DNA of 64,000 bases from Symbiodinium natans (GCA_905221605.1 CAJNDS010000054.1:179978-243977); one strand, 5' to 3'. Counted from the stretch's first letter, positions 30,077-40,220 are shown. Translations and numbers: made by a program. Notes: a model not told the origin generated them from the letters alone.

Positions 30077-30169
30077 GACCCGGCGCCTGTCAATTTCGCC
30101 ATGGACAGTATGCCCTGGGCTCAGGATTCGGGCTTCGGGCTTGAGATTCCCGGGGGTTCGGTGTTGTGA
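30077..30169 (+). CDS. candidate exon, 30 codons, terminal-like
   Basis: TTACAG acceptor. Frame DPAPVNFAMDSMPWAQDSGF then GLEIPGGSVL and TGA. Acidic. Confidence 0.45.
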   Translation, partial: DPAPVNFAMDSMPWAQDSGFGLEIPGGSVL

Positions 30170-30374
30170 GGTTCTTGGTTCTGGTTTAGGGTCTGGAGTG
30201 TGGGTTTTGGGTTTGGGCTGGGAGAATGCCAGAGGCTCACAATTCATGCTTGCAGGTATGTAGGGCTTGCTCATTTTTACGCTCGGTTTGGGTGGGCCTT
30301 CGGGTTTAGTGTTTGGGCCTCATAGTGTTTTGTGGTTAGGGCTTCCCGGACGGCCGCAACAGGTTTTGGGGCAG

Positions 30375-30440
30375 CGTGGCCCCGGGTTTCATCCTCCCTT
30401 CGCCACCATGTCGCAATCTCAACTCCTCGAACCAATCTGA
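30375..30440 (+). CDS. candidate exon end
   Basis: GGCAG acceptor. Frame RGPGFHPPFATMSQSQLLEP, TGA. Confidence 0.4.
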   Translation, partial: RGPGFHPPFATMSQSQLLEPI

Positions 30441-30752
30441 TTTTGTGAGATTCCCTAAACCTTAAACCCTAAACCCTAAACCTTAAACCCAGAAGCCAGA
30501 CTGGCAAGCGACTCCTCAAACACCCCTCAACCCTCTTTCACAGAAGACCAGACGCTTTTAAGGCCTGCAAACCCCAACGAACTCTTTAACCCTAGTTAAG
30601 ATTGATTACCCATGAACCATCCTCACCCTAACCCCTAAACCCTAAACCCGAAACCCGAAACCCTAAACCCTAAACCCCAAACCCTTAACCCTTAAACTCT
30701 TAAACCCTTAAACCCTAAACCCTAAACCCTAAACCCTACCTTCAAAAGCAAG

Positions 30753-30857
30753 CCCTGAAGCCTGGCGCCACAGCTGCAGGCTTGCCGACATCGCAGAGCT
30801 CCCGGGTGTCGACCCGCGCGGCTACCTGCGGGGCCCGCTGCTGCCGCGAGGTGCAGG
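30753..30857 (+). CDS. candidate exon, 34 codons
   Basis: AAG acceptor after CCCTAAA, GG|GTTTAGGG donor. Frame PEAWRHSCRLADIAELPGVD then PRGYLRGPLLPRG, high GC at third positions. Confidence 0.6.
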
Positions 30858-30983
30858 GTTTAGGGTTTAGGGTTTAGGGTTTAGGGTTTAGGATTTAGGG
30901 TTTAGGGGTTCAGGGTCTTTCCGGTTTAGAGTTTGGGGTAACCTGCATACCCTTACAAAAAGGGGCTGTGCGCCTCCTCCCGA

Positions 30984-31014
30984 CCCCCCCCCCCCCCCCG
31001 AAAAAAAAAAAAAA
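30984..31014. repeat. C-run joined to A-run
   Basis: About 16 C, one G, about 14 A. Confidence 0.9.
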
Positions 31015-31185
31015 GGAAGCAAAGAACCTGTTTTAGGACCTAAATGTACCCCCGCCCTGCCGGATTATGAAAGGGACTCGCGAAACCCAAGCCTTGCAGC
31101 GACTGCAACTCCCTAAGCTTCCAAGTCCCGAACCTGTAGGCCGAGTGTAATATTCCCTATATGGACCTTGTAAGGAAGGACTATG

Positions 31186-31218
31186 TTTTTTTTTTTTTTT
31201 TTTTTTTGGGGGGGGGGG
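31186..31218. repeat. T-run joined to G-run
   Basis: About 22 T then about 11 G, directly followed by GGTTCTTAAGCAA, the terminus of the element type seen at 24073. Confidence 0.9.
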
Positions 31219-31458
31219 TTCTTAAGCAAGTCGTAGTCTATGGTTAATACGGTTGAAGTTTGGGGGGAGGGTTTTGGGTGCAGGCTGTATAGTAGCCTGC
31301 CCTGTGAAGCTTCGCTTAAGTTAACCCTACCTCAGGGCTTCCCTCCTTCTAGCTTAGGGTTCAGGCTTTTGAGCATGGAACGCTGAAGGTTTGCGCTTGG
31401 GGCTGCAAGGAGGGTTTAGGGTTTAGGGTTTAGGGTTTAGGATCAGTTGGGATGTCAG

Positions 31459-31569
31459 ACCCTGGACGAAGCGGCAGGCATATCGAAGCTGCGCGTGGTG
31501 GATATCCTCAACCTCTTTCTGGAAGGACATTATTCCCCTGGATCCCACAAGTACCCACAATCCTGGCCT
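31459..31569 (+). CDS. candidate exon, 37 codons
   Basis: GTCAG acceptor, CCT|GTAGCA donor, exactly 111 nt. Frame TLDEAAGISKLRVVDILNLF then LEGHYSPGSHKYPQSWP. One of the most protein-like islands. Family unknown. Confidence 0.65.
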
Positions 31570-31804
31570 GTAGCAATTAGGGCTTAAGGTTTAGAGTCTT
31601 CGAGTGCCCACAGCCCAAGGTTGTACACATGTACCAGAGACGTCAAGCCGGTTTATACAGGGTTTGTAAATGCGGTTTTATTGGGGTTTTACAGGCTTTG
31701 TAGGGTTTATCGGGTCTACAGGAAACCCTAAACCCTAAACCCTTAAACCCTTAACCCTTAAACCCTAAACCCTAAACCCTCTAGGGTTCCATGTCCGTGC
31801 ACAG

Positions 31805-31894
31805 GAGTGGTTGAGCAGATCGAGCAACCGTCGGATGGGAAGTCAGAGGCGGCAACTGCCAACAACTCCGCCAGCCCTTGGGCACCCGAATGGG
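31805..31894 (+). CDS. candidate exon, 29 codons
   Basis: GCACAG acceptor, donor GTTCAG. Frame VVEQIEQPSDGKSEAATANN, disordered-type composition. Confidence 0.55.
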
Positions 31895-32027
31895 GTTCAG
31901 GGGTTTGGGCTGTCAGGGTTTTGGGTTTAGAGTTTTGAAGGTTTAGAGGTGGAAGTTTGGGGGGTTCAGGACTTAGGATTTCGGCTTTAGTGATGATTTG
32001 TGGTGCTTAGGGTTCATGACTCGTCAG

Positions 32028-32124
32028 CAAGCTTTCGCTTTTCAAGTATCCCGCCGCTGCGGTGTATGTGGCGGCCTTCGGTGGGCTGAATGCGCTTGTC
32101 CCCATCCAATGGAAGCCCGAAACC
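32028..32124 (+). CDS. candidate exon, two open frames
   Basis: GTCAG acceptor. One frame is Cys-rich (CGVCGGLRWAECACPHP), the other hydrophobic (KLSLFKYPAAAVYVAAFGGL). Both run into CCCTAAA without a clean donor. Confidence 0.45.
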
Positions 32125-32490
32125 CTAAACCCTAAACCTAAACCCAAACTTCAGCCCCAAAATCTCAAACCCCCAGCCCGAAAGCCTCCAGCGAAGCCCT
32201 TCTAGACCTCCACACCCCATGGCCACCAAAAAGGGCTTTGGGCTCAAGGGGGGGGTTCAGGCTTTGGGTTTAGGAACCCGAACCTTACCCCCGGACATGG
32301 GAACCGGCGCATGCTCACTTCAGGAGCTTGTATGGGTTTTACGGTCCCAAAAACCCTAAACCCTAAACCTTAAACCCTAAACCCTAAACCCTAAACCCGA
32401 AACCCGAAACCCTAAACCTGATCGACTTTTAGCCGAAAGTCTTGACGATCTGGTCCTTGCTTTGGAAAGTACATGGGCCTTCCGGGTGTC

Positions 32491-32652
32491 AAGGGACTAA
32501 AGGAGGGACCCTTATCAGGGGCCTTAGGGAGGTATTTAGGGATTATTTGGAGGCTACTTAGGTATATAAAGACTATATAAGGGGTATATATACGGTGATA
32601 TAGGGGAATAAGATTAAGGGTCCCTTGTAGGGGTCCCTCCTTATACCCCCTT
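32491..32652. mobile_element. long inverted-repeat element, about 160 bp
   Basis: GGGACTAAAGGAGGGACCCTTA and TAAGGGTCCC..GGGGTCCCTCC are inverted. AT-rich centre with TATATAAGG. Confidence 0.5.
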
Positions 32653-33221
32653 AAATTGGCCTTCTGTGTGGGCTTTCAGAAGTTGCAGCTTGCGGGGTTG
32701 TAGCTCGTCAGCCTTCTTGGCGCCTCCCGGGCCGTTCCGGGCCTTTGGGGCCTCTACAGCTTAGGGTTAGAAGCCTTTCTTACTAAACCCTGAGCAAGAG
32801 AGGCAGCCTGTGCTCGCCAGTTCTCACTTTTTGAGGTTTTTTGTGAAAGAGTCGTGGTGCTGGAACTTCTATCAAACCCGGGAATTATCATCTTCACCTT
32901 TGGTTCGAGGGGTTTTGTTTGAAGGGTCTTATGGTTAGCGACTAGCAGACCCCCCAGATTTGAAAGAAAGGCGCCAAGAACCCAGGAAAGACATTTTAGC
33001 TGCAGGAATAATCAACTGACTTGGAAATTGCGGTCGTCGTTTGGCTCTTAATAAGGTCTTTTTGACCTCAATGAATGGGTGGTACCGGTGAAAGAGAATT
33101 CCCACGTAGATTAGGAAAGTACCAAAGGGCTGCCTCAAGCTCTTGGTAAATATCCGAAGAACCATACCCTGAAGCCCTAAAATCTCAAGCGCAAGGGTTG
33201 AGCCCTAAAACTCTTCTTTAG

Positions 33222-33288
33222 GTACATCCGCGACACCTTGCACGGGCCTGTCTCTGGCATCTTCCTCTGGACGATCTGCGATGAGCAG
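33222..33288 (+). CDS. candidate exon, 22 codons
   Basis: Acceptor CTCTTCTTTAG, CAG|GTGGCC donor. Frame YIRDTLHGPVSGIFLWTICD. Good splice signals, unknown. Confidence 0.6.
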
Positions 33289-33540
33289 GTGGCCTGGTGT
33301 TGAAACGCCAAGAACCTACACAGGCTGATGAGGGTTCAGGGTTGAGGGTTTATGTCAGCAAGCCCCATAGCCCAAAGTTGAGAAACTGAGCAGCTGAGCT
33401 CCCTGCACCCTAAGTCATAAAACCTCGGTTCACCACACCCTAAACCCGAAACCCAAGGCATTGGGGCTCCCCAAATCTCTTAAGATCCGTAGTGAGCAAG
33501 CGGGATAGAAAAGCCCCACCTAAGAATTGGGTTAGAAACT

Positions 33541-33643
33541 TGCTTGCAGGTTCATGGGTAGGTATAAGTAGGGTTATAAGTAAGGTAACTTATATTAGAA
33601 TCTGGAGCAAGGTACTTGTAACCACCCCTGAACCTCCAAGTAG
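33541..33643. mobile_element. family C element, complete
   Basis: TTGCAGGTTCATGGGTAGGTATAAGTAGGG and CTTGTAACCACCCCTGAACCTCCAAG are inverted. Confidence 0.6.
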
Positions 33644-33755
33644 GGGTTCGGATTCACGTTTTTAGTGGCAGCAGGGTGTGGGGACTCGCCGACTAGTACG
33701 GGGAGCTCTTACGAGAGGTTTAGGGTTAAGGGGTTTAGACAGACCCTTTGAATAG

Positions 33756-33822
33756 CCAAGAATGTCATCACAGCGGTCTCGTCTTGCCAGAACAATGGCG
33801 TCCATGCAGCAGCTGCGCAAGG
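33756..33822 (+). CDS. candidate exon, 21 codons
   Basis: ATAG acceptor, GG|GTGAAT donor. Frame KNVITAVSSCQNNGVHAAAA. Confidence 0.5.
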
Positions 33823-33915
33823 GTGAATCAAGTCTAACCCCTAAACCCTAAACCCTAGACCCTAAACCCTAAACCCTAAACCCTAGACCCTAGACCCTAA
33901 ACCCTAAACCCTAAG

Positions 33916-33951
33916 AGCTGCTGCGCAGTGGAACGTCTCAGAGTCTTGAGA
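33916..33951 (+). CDS. candidate micro-exon
   Basis: TAAG acceptor, A|GTTGAG donor, frame LLRSGTSQSLE. Confidence 0.35.
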
Positions 33952-34050
33952 GTTGAGAGCTCCCTTAAAGCCCTGAACTGAACGGCCAACCCCTAAACCC
34001 TAAACCCTAAACCCCAGAATCCTGAGCCCTAAGCCGGCTGAGCCCTGTAG

Positions 34051-34104
34051 GCCCTGTATGCCATGTTTTGCCCCGAGGACATCTCAACGCCTTCACACTG
34101 CTGA
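34051..34104 (+). CDS. candidate exon end
   Basis: CTGTAG acceptor. Frame ALYAMFCPEDISTPSHC, then TGA. Confidence 0.4.
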   Translation, partial: ALYAMFCPEDISTPSHC

Positions 34105-34196
34105 CGCGGCAAAGACAGGGACGGGCAAGCGCTTCTGTTAAAATTACGGTTCGCTTGGGGCTTCGGATGTTGGGGTTCAGTATTTTTGGGGTTCAG

Positions 34197-34309
34197 GCAG
34201 CATTTGTTCAGCCATACTAGCACCCTCGACATGAACACCAAAACTTGTTCCGCCGCCTGTGTCGATATTTTGTTTCTTTCGACATGTTGGCCTGCTGTTC
34301 GGTGTGCAG
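34197..34309 (+). CDS. candidate exon, 37 codons, Cys-rich
   Basis: TTCAG acceptor, CAG|GTAGCG donor. Frame HTSTLDMNTKTCSAACVDIL then FLSTCWPAVRCA, four Cys and a hydrophobic stretch. Confidence 0.55.
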
Positions 34310-34341
34310 GTAGCGTTTAGGGTCCAGGGTTCAGGGTTTAG

Positions 34342-34471
34342 GAAGGATTGCCAGGTTTTTTCCCCGCCTCTCGCCAAGGGCATCTTCCTATGCGCCCCCT
34401 CTGGCTCAGACATGCCACTTGGCCATACAACTGCAGATGCTGTCAGTTTGACTCAGCAGGAACACCATGGG
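34342..34471 (+). CDS. candidate exon, 43 codons
   Basis: TTTAG acceptor formed by the telomere heptamer, GGG|GTTTCT donor. Frame DCQVFSPPLAKGIFLCAPSG then SDMPLGHTTADAVSLTQQEH. Confidence 0.55.
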
Positions 34472-34723
34472 GTTTCTCAACATTCGAGGTCCCCTTTGTG
34501 ATGATTCTTATAGAAGGGAATATGAGGTGCCCCGAAATTAAAGCCCAACCCTGGTCACAAGATCAAGATGCGAAAGAAAAGCATGTTGTATGCGGGCAGT
34601 CCTCTATCTTTCTTTTTTTTGGAGAGGAGGGGGTTGTCCTCATTATAAGGTGCTGGATTCCAGGACCTGCAATTTATTATTGAGATCTTGTAAACAAGAC
34701 CGTCTACGGGGGTCGGGGCTTAG

Positions 34724-34845
34724 ATTGTTAAGGGCAGTCGACATCGGTATGAGCCAGCAGGCCGCACTTTCCAAGAGGGTAGCCTCCCCTGCCAATTGCG
34801 AAGATGACTTCATTACATGCATGGACATGGTCGATGTGATTAAAG
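34724..34845 (+). CDS. candidate exon, 40 codons
   Basis: TTAG acceptor, G|GTAACC donor. Frame LLRAVDIGMSQQAALSKRVA then SPANCEDDFITCMDMVDVIK. Strong coding character, unknown family. Confidence 0.65.
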
Positions 34846-34907
34846 GTAACCTTCTTCGTTGATCTCCAACATGCCACCGAATTGTCTACATGTACATGAA
34901 CTTGAAG

Positions 34908-34979
34908 AAGCATACGTGCACATGCATACACGCGTGCTGCGTGCGTGCGATCTTGACAGCATCAACCGGGCTTGCGAAG
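34908..34979 (+). CDS. candidate exon, 23 codons
   Basis: GAAG acceptor, G|GTTTAGGG donor. Frame VHMHTRVLRACDLDSINRAC. Confidence 0.55.
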
Positions 34980-35091
34980 GTTTAGGGATTTTCGGGGCAA
35001 GGTCCGAATTCCCACATCGCGAAACCTTCTTCATGACCTATATAGGGAGCTAGCGACCGAACTATGAAGAATCATCACGGGGGCTTGCAAG

Positions 35092-35199
35092 TTCCTGTTC
35101 GACCGCTGTGCATGAGGCTCACCTTTGCCAAAGAATGCGCGCAAGGGCACACCAGCAGCGAGCGCCTGGTCCCAGCTCACATAGGGGCCAATTTCGTGG
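35092..35199 (+). CDS. candidate exon, 35 codons
   Basis: GCAAG acceptor, G|GTTATG donor next to a TTTAGGG tract. Frame PVRPLCMRLTFAKECAQGHT then SSERLVPAHIGANFV. Confidence 0.6.
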
Positions 35200-35204
35200 G
35201 TTAT

Positions 35205-35264
35205 GGTTTAGGGTTTAGGGTTTAGGGTTTAGGGTTTAGGGTTTAGGGTTTAGGGTTTAGGGTT
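35205..35264. repeat. telomere-type tract, G-rich strand
   Basis: About eight TTTAGGG units. Confidence 0.95.
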
Positions 35265-35309
35265 CTGCAACACCCAATAGGGTAAGCTAGGTGCCTGTAG
35301 TACGTGCAG

Positions 35310-35393
35310 TGGAGGAGATTGATAGGAGATGAAGGGTTCGACCTTGGACGTAGAGATACTCGAGTGGCGAGGCTGGGAGGACCTAAGCCCTAA
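35310..35393 (+). CDS. candidate exon
   Basis: GTGCAG acceptor. Frame WRRLIGDEGFDLGRRDTRVA, stop in a CCCTAA unit. Donor not seen. Confidence 0.4.
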   Translation, partial: WRRLIGDEGFDLGRRDTRVARLGGPKP

Positions 35394-35663
35394 GCCCCAA
35401 ACCCTAAAAATGAACCTAAAGCCCTAAGGAGCCACTAAAACTTTAAGGAAGCCCCATATTCAAAAAGTGAGGAACCCCGACATCCCTCAGGAGCCCCTGC
35501 AACCTTAAGAAGCCGTCAATAAACCCTAAGAAGGCCCCCGAAAACCCTAAGGAACCCCTGAAACCTTAAGAAAAAACAAAACACCAAGAAACCCTAAGGC
35601 TGAAGGAGCCCCAGAAGACCCAATAAAGCCCCTGAAACCTTAAGGAACCTCCAAGAAATCGCT

Positions 35664-35951
35664 TTGGAAGAGGCGCAGAGAACTTTTGGCTGGCAAGAGC
35701 CCTTGCTGCAGCCTGTCATGGTCATGCCGGTACCTCCTCGACATCCGCCGGCAGCTTTGCAAGGACCGCCACTTCACCTGGCAGAGGACAGCCGAGCCCT
35801 TGGCCGACCCAACGGCCGAAGAGAACTCCTCGAAAGAAGGTTTCGAGAAATCAGAGGAAAGCAGAGGATGCAGAACCCTTCGAGCGCACCGGGCGCGCGA
35901 AAGAAAGCAAAGAGGGGCCCCGCAAACCCTGAGGACTTCCTGGAGCCTTAA
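35664..35951 (+). CDS. coding region with two open frames, about 95 codons
   Basis: Frame 1 contains ELLERRFREIRGKQRMQNPS and ends ..EDFLEP. Frame 2 contains YLLDIRRQLCKDRHFTWQRT and a long E/K-rich run. A GTTTCG at 35840 could end an exon in frame 2. Upstream 35400-35650 is a degenerate CCCTAAGAA/AACCCC repeat. Confidence 0.45.
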   Translation: MEEAQRTFGWQEPLLQPVMVMPVPPRHPPAALQGPPLHLAEDSRALGRPNGRRELLERRFREIRGKQRMQNPSSAPGARKKAKRGPANPEDFLEP

Positions 35952-36496
35952 GGAAAACCCAACCCTAATCCCAGAAGCCGGTGCACGAAAACCTGAAACA
36001 GCCCTCTGCTCGGTTTTAGGGTTTAGGGTTTAGGGTTTAGGTTTAGGTTTAGGGTTTAGGGTTCCGGGTTCAGGGTTTAGGGTCTAGGGTTTTTAGGCTT
36101 TAGGGTTTAGGGTTGAGGGTTTGGGTTAGGGGCTTGGTGTCAAAGCTTGCCCGAAACGTCCCAACCCCGTAAGAGGTTTTCTTGAGGTTCACATACGGCA
36201 GTATTAGGTTATAGAGGGTTTATACAAAATGATCCAGCGTAATTAAGCAAGAAAGGTATAGAGCCAATGAAGCTCCTGCTGGGCTTTCGTCTCCATTCAA
36301 GCAAGCGACATCAGAAGAGAGATCCCCTCCACCCTCTGAAGCAAGCCCCTAATCGTTGAACCGTAAACCCTAAGCCAAGCCCCAAGCCCTAAGCCCGAAG
36401 CCCGAAGCCCTAAACTCCGAACCCTAAACCCTAAACTCTAGACCCTAAACCCTAAACCCTAAACCCCTACACCCTAAACCCTAAACCCTTAGGCAG

Positions 36497-36595
36497 CTCG
36501 GAGCTAAGCCGGCTACGAGCAGCGCTCCAGCGGCAGCAGGCCCAACCGGCCTTTTTGGGCAAAGTTGCGACAGCTGAGCTCCGACTTCGACTAGG
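36497..36595 (+). CDS. candidate exon, coiled-coil-like
   Basis: GGCAG acceptor after CCCTAAA, GG|GTTTAGGG donor. Frame SELSRLRAALQRQQAQPAFL then GKVATAELRLRL. Heptad-like leucines. Confidence 0.62.
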
Positions 36596-36727
36596 GTTTA
36601 GGGTTTAGGGTTATTTAGGGTTTAGGGTTTAGGGTTTAGGGTTTAGGGTTTAGGGTTCAATGGTTGAGGGTGTTGTCGGCTTAGGGCTTTCAGGTTTGCC
36701 GGTTCTAGGGTTTTGCGAGATTGGGGT

Positions 36728-36829
36728 TTGTTCCCCCTCATACTACCAGTAGCAGTCCTTAATAGGGATGATAGTACCCCTCCTATAATCCCTATTAAGG
36801 ACTGTTCGTACAAGGGGGCACATCCCAAG
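36728..36829. mobile_element. family B palindromic element
   Basis: TTGTTCCCCCTCATACTA..GTCCTTAATAGGGAT and ATCCCTATTAAGGACTGTTCGTACAAGGGGG..CATCCCAAG are inverted arms of about 45 bp. Confidence 0.7.
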
Positions 36830-36879
36830 ATCGGGTTTCAGAATTTTCGGGCTTTTGGGGGTTTAGAGTTGTAAGTCAG

Positions 36880-36962
36880 CTTTGCTCGGGGCTACTCCTC
36901 TTGCGCTCCAGCGGCATATGCTATACTATAACGGCTGTGCGAACATTTGGAATTATTGTTAA
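36880..36962 (+). CDS. candidate exon end
   Basis: GTCAG acceptor. Frame LLGATPLALQRHMLYYNGCA, then NIWNYC and TAA. Confidence 0.4.
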
Positions 36963-37209
36963 TGTTAAGGGGTAGGACCGGGTAGGAGAGTGAAATTTGG
37001 CGAGACTAGCGATTTTGCAGCTGGCACGTGCTAGGTGGGGTGATTCTGTTTTTTCCTAGAACGCTAAACCCTAAACCCCGAAACCCGTTGAACATGAAGC
37101 CCCCTAAACTCTAAACCTTAAACCCTTGGAACATGAAGCCCCCTAAACCCTAAACCCCTAAACCTAAACTCTAAACCCTAAACCCTAAACCCAAGCTTCC
37201 ATACTAGAG

Positions 37210-37279
37210 CCTCGCAGGCGCTGACGGCTGCGCAAGTGGCCCAGTGCCAGGAGAGAATCTGTCGACTGGATGGGGGCGG
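37210..37279 (+). CDS. candidate exon, 22 codons
   Basis: AGAG acceptor, GG|GTGTAG donor. Frame SQALTAAQVAQCQERICRLD. Confidence 0.55.
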
Positions 37280-37587
37280 GTGTAGGTTAAGGGTTTAGGG
37301 TTTAGGGTTTGGGGTTTGGGGATTAGGGTTTAGGGTTTGGGGTTTGGGGTTTGGAGATTAGGGTTTAGGTTTTGGGGTTTGGGGTTGAGGGTTTAGGGTT
37401 CATAATCCCTCTTAGGTTCCTGTGATGAAGGGTTCGGTCATCGAAGTTTTTTGTGAGTCCTTTGATAGGGTGTAGGTTTAGGGTACCGTAGAAGCCGGAG
37501 ATCTCGTGTTTCAAGGCCTTGTGTCCCAGAGGACAACGCATTGAAGCCCTAAACCCAAAAACCCGACAACCCGAAAACCCGGAAACC

Positions 37588-37650
37588 TTGAACCCTAAAC
37601 CCTAAACCCTAAACCCTAAACCCTAAACCCTAAACCCTAAACCCTAAACC
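37588..37650. repeat. telomere-type tract, C-rich strand
   Basis: Nine CCCTAAA units, 10 bp upstream of the next exon's acceptor. Confidence 0.95.
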
Positions 37651-37660
37651 ATGGCTGCAG

Positions 37661-37746
37661 GAGTTCAAGGACATGTCAGAACAGTCGAACAGCGAGCTGG
37701 TGCCCTCGGCGCAAGATCTGACGGAGCATGTTAGCCTCCGAGAGGG
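37661..37746 (+). CDS. candidate exon, acidic, 28 codons
   Basis: CTGCAG acceptor, GG|GTTTAGGG donor. Frame EFKDMSEQSNSELVPSAQDL then TEHVSLRE. Confidence 0.62.
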
Positions 37747-38127
37747 GTTTAGGGTTTAGGGTGTATGATGGAGCATGGTAGACTCCAATATGGAGGCGGG
37801 AGGGGGGGGGGGGGGGACATGAGGGTTTGGAGTTCAGGGTTTAGGGATAGGCTGTTGTTAGGGTTTGGGGTTTACGGTTTAGGGACAGGCTTTTATTAGG
37901 TTGGGGTTAGGGTTTACGGACAGGCTGTGCAGAGTTAAGGGTTTAAGGTAGTGTGTTTGGGGGTTGGGATATATTAGGGGTGCCCCTTAACCTGTCATAC
38001 GGATCCTTACATGGTTTGCGAAATGATGTTCCTTATCTGAGAGGTAATGGGTTCTCTGGGAAAAGTTGATCCCAAACTCCTTAACCCTATGCCGTTAAAT
38101 CCTAAACCCTCAACACCCAAAGCCAAG

Positions 38128-38224
38128 CGGCTCTGAGAAATCAATTTTTGTGCGTTTTGCCTGGGACATCGCACGCCTGAGCCCCGGAAAGCTTTGTACG
38201 AACCCCTTTGCACCTCAAACGAAG
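38128..38224 (+). CDS. candidate exon, 32 codons
   Basis: AAG acceptor, AAG|GTGGCT donor. Frame GSEKSIFVRFAWDIARLSPG then KLCTNPFAPQTK. The minus strand frame over it is less natural. Confidence 0.58.
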
Positions 38225-38487
38225 GTGGCTTGATTCAGGCTTTAGGTAGTTCAATGCGTCGAGCAAAAATTCTGTTTTGGGATGGACTGATTCAAACAGG
38301 GTGTTCGTGCAGGTGAGCGTTTCGGACTCTTGGGTTTAAAGTTACTTACGGGCTTTATAGGCTATTGGGGTTTGAAGGGCGTCCAAGATCTCTCAACACC
38401 CCCCCCCCCCCCCGCCCCTAAACCCTAAACCCTAAGCCCTAAACCCTAAACCCTAAACCCGAAACCCCCCCCCATGCTACGCCCGAG

Positions 38488-38568
38488 GTCAGTGTGGAAG
38501 GCGAGGCCCGTGAGCTGCGCGACGAGGTGGCACGGCTTTCACGGCAGACACTGGCCTGCAAACATTAG
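38488..38568 (+). CDS. candidate exon, coiled-coil-like, ends at TAG
   Basis: CGAG acceptor. Frame VSVEGEARELRDEVARLSRQ then TLACKH and a TAG just before TTCAGG/TTTAGGG units. Confidence 0.5.
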   Translation, partial: VSVEGEARELRDEVARLSRQTLACKH

Positions 38569-38821
38569 GGTTCAGGTTTCGGGTTTAGGGTTTAGGGTTT
38601 AGGTTTTAGGGTTTAGGGTTTAGGGTTTAGGTTTTAGGGTTTAGGGTTTAGGTTGGGGTTTAGGGTTTAGGGTTTAGGGTTTAGGGTTTAGGGTTTAGGG
38701 TTTAGGGTTTAGGGTTTAGGGTTTAGGGTTTAGGGTTTTTAGGGTTTAGGGTTTAGGGTTTAGGGTTTAGGGTTTAGGGTTTAGGGTTTAGGGTTTAGGG
38801 TTTAGGGTTTAGGGTTTAGGG
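38569..38821. repeat. longest G-rich telomere-type tract, about 250 bp
   Basis: About 33 TTTAGGG units with a few TTTTAGGG slips. Confidence 0.97.
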
Positions 38822-38836
38822 GATCGTTTTTGTTAG

Positions 38837-39164
38837 CCTACGGTCCGTTTCAGTCACATAGTAGAAGCTCGGGGCCATGCCCAGGTGGTCCAGAGGTATT
38901 GCAGTACGCAGCTTTGTATGCGAATCAAAAAGGGATGAAGGAAATCTGTTGCAGTCGGACACAGTTCAGAGACGGCGGAGGTACATTCTCACGAGCACTA
39001 CGCAGTACGAGCGGTGAGACGTCTGCTTGCCTGACGGCCCAGCTCTTGTTGAGTCGACTTGCTAAGTTCTGTCAGCAGTGGTCCACACACGATACGGAAA
39101 GTAATTCAGCCACAGGGAGCAATGCGAAAATAGTTAGCAGCCAAGCAACCTTCGACTTCAAATC
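38837..39164 (+). CDS. penultimate exon of a + strand gene, 109 codons
   Basis: TTTTTGTTAG acceptor. The frame includes GGPEVLQYAALYANQKGMKE and LLLSRLAKFCQQWSTHDTES. Donor TC|GTGAAG. Joining across 39165-39222 keeps the frame (..DFKSCDAPST..). Product unknown, Ser/Cys-rich. Confidence 0.55.
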
Positions 39165-39222
39165 GTGAAGTCAATGATCTTCTAGGGATCTGGAGTGGGA
39201 GCATCCTCCCACCCTGTTTCAG

Positions 39223-39325
39223 CTGCGATGCTCCCTCTACATGTGCAGATTCAGTCCATGCCAGCACGGATGCACTTGCCGAACAGTATCGTTTTGTCCA
39301 GCAGAGAACTACTAATAAGATATGA
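39223..39325 (+). CDS. terminal exon of the same gene
   Basis: TGTTTCAG acceptor. Reads CDAPSTCADSVHASTDALAE then QYRFVQQRTTNKI and TGA at 39323. The 58-nt intron before it is in the usual short-intron range. Confidence 0.55.
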
Positions 39326-39430
39326 TTTGGGTTTCCGAAAATAGGGCTACCTTTTTTTTGGGCGGGGGGTTCCTGTAATGAGGATGATAGTGTTTTGGGG
39401 GTCTAGGGGGACCCTATTTTGGGAAGTACC
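39325..39430. mobile_element. family G element, diverged
   Basis: GATTTGGGTTTCCGAAAATAGGG at the left, GGGACCCTATTTTGGGAAG at the right, with T-run/G-run interior. Confidence 0.45.
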
Positions 39431-39636
39431 AGTTTGAATGAGAAGAAACATCGAACTCGGCTGACGTCCTTGGAGACTCTGGCCCCCCCATGAGCGATCG
39501 GAGGGAGCAACAGCTGCATCATTGGAAGGTTTCCACACCATCACGGCTAACAAGGGGCCACACGTTGAGAACTGGTCCAAGGTACAAAGAGGGAGCCAAA
39601 ACCAGACTCTCATTGTTGGACACTGTTTAGTAGCAG

Positions 39637-39837
39637 GAGCTCCTCTGTAGGGTCAACTTTGCCAGGCTATTCGGGATTGTGTGAACCATTGAAAATCCGG
39701 GGACCGTGGAAACAGGGACACAAATCAGCTTCGACTGTACTAAAGTAGAGGGCCCAACACTTAACGAGTGGTCCCAAACAGCTTGCCACACTCGTGCTGA
39801 GAGTCGATGCACCAGCACACCGAGAGGCATGTTCAGG
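39637..39837 (+). CDS. coding-like region with in-frame TGA
   Basis: GCAG acceptor. Frame ELLCRVNFARLFGIV, TGA at 39682, then in the same frame ENPGTVETGTQISFDCTKVE and GPTLNEWSQTACHTRAESRC, donor AGG|GTTTAGGG. An exon could also start at the AG near 39713. The minus strand is open here too. Confidence 0.45.
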
Positions 39838-39913
39838 GTTTAGGGTTTAGGGTTTAGGGTTTAGGGTTTAGGGTTTAGGGTTTAGGGTTTAGGGTTTAGG
39901 GTTTAGGGTTTAG
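39838..39913. repeat. telomere-type tract, G-rich strand
   Basis: About eleven perfect TTTAGGG units. A second such tract lies at 40036-40117. Confidence 0.96.
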
Positions 39914-40220
39914 GGGGGAGAGGGTATGGCTCTGAATTGGGCTTAGCTTAGCTTAAGGCTTGCCAGAGTGAAGGTAGAGAGACGCACACAGAAGCACCTG
40001 GGGGGCCTGTCGGGACAGACTGCAGGTTTAAGGGCGGGTTTAGGGTTTAGGGTTTAGGGTTTAGGGTTTAGGGTTTAGGGTTTAGGGTTTAGGGTTTAGG
40101 GTTTAGGGTTTAGGGTTGAAGGGCCGTAGGCTTCAGGGTGAACGGCATAGGTATTCTTCTAGCACACCCTCAACACTAAACACCAACCACTGTCGCTGAA
40201 CCCCGCCTTGCAAGTACCAG

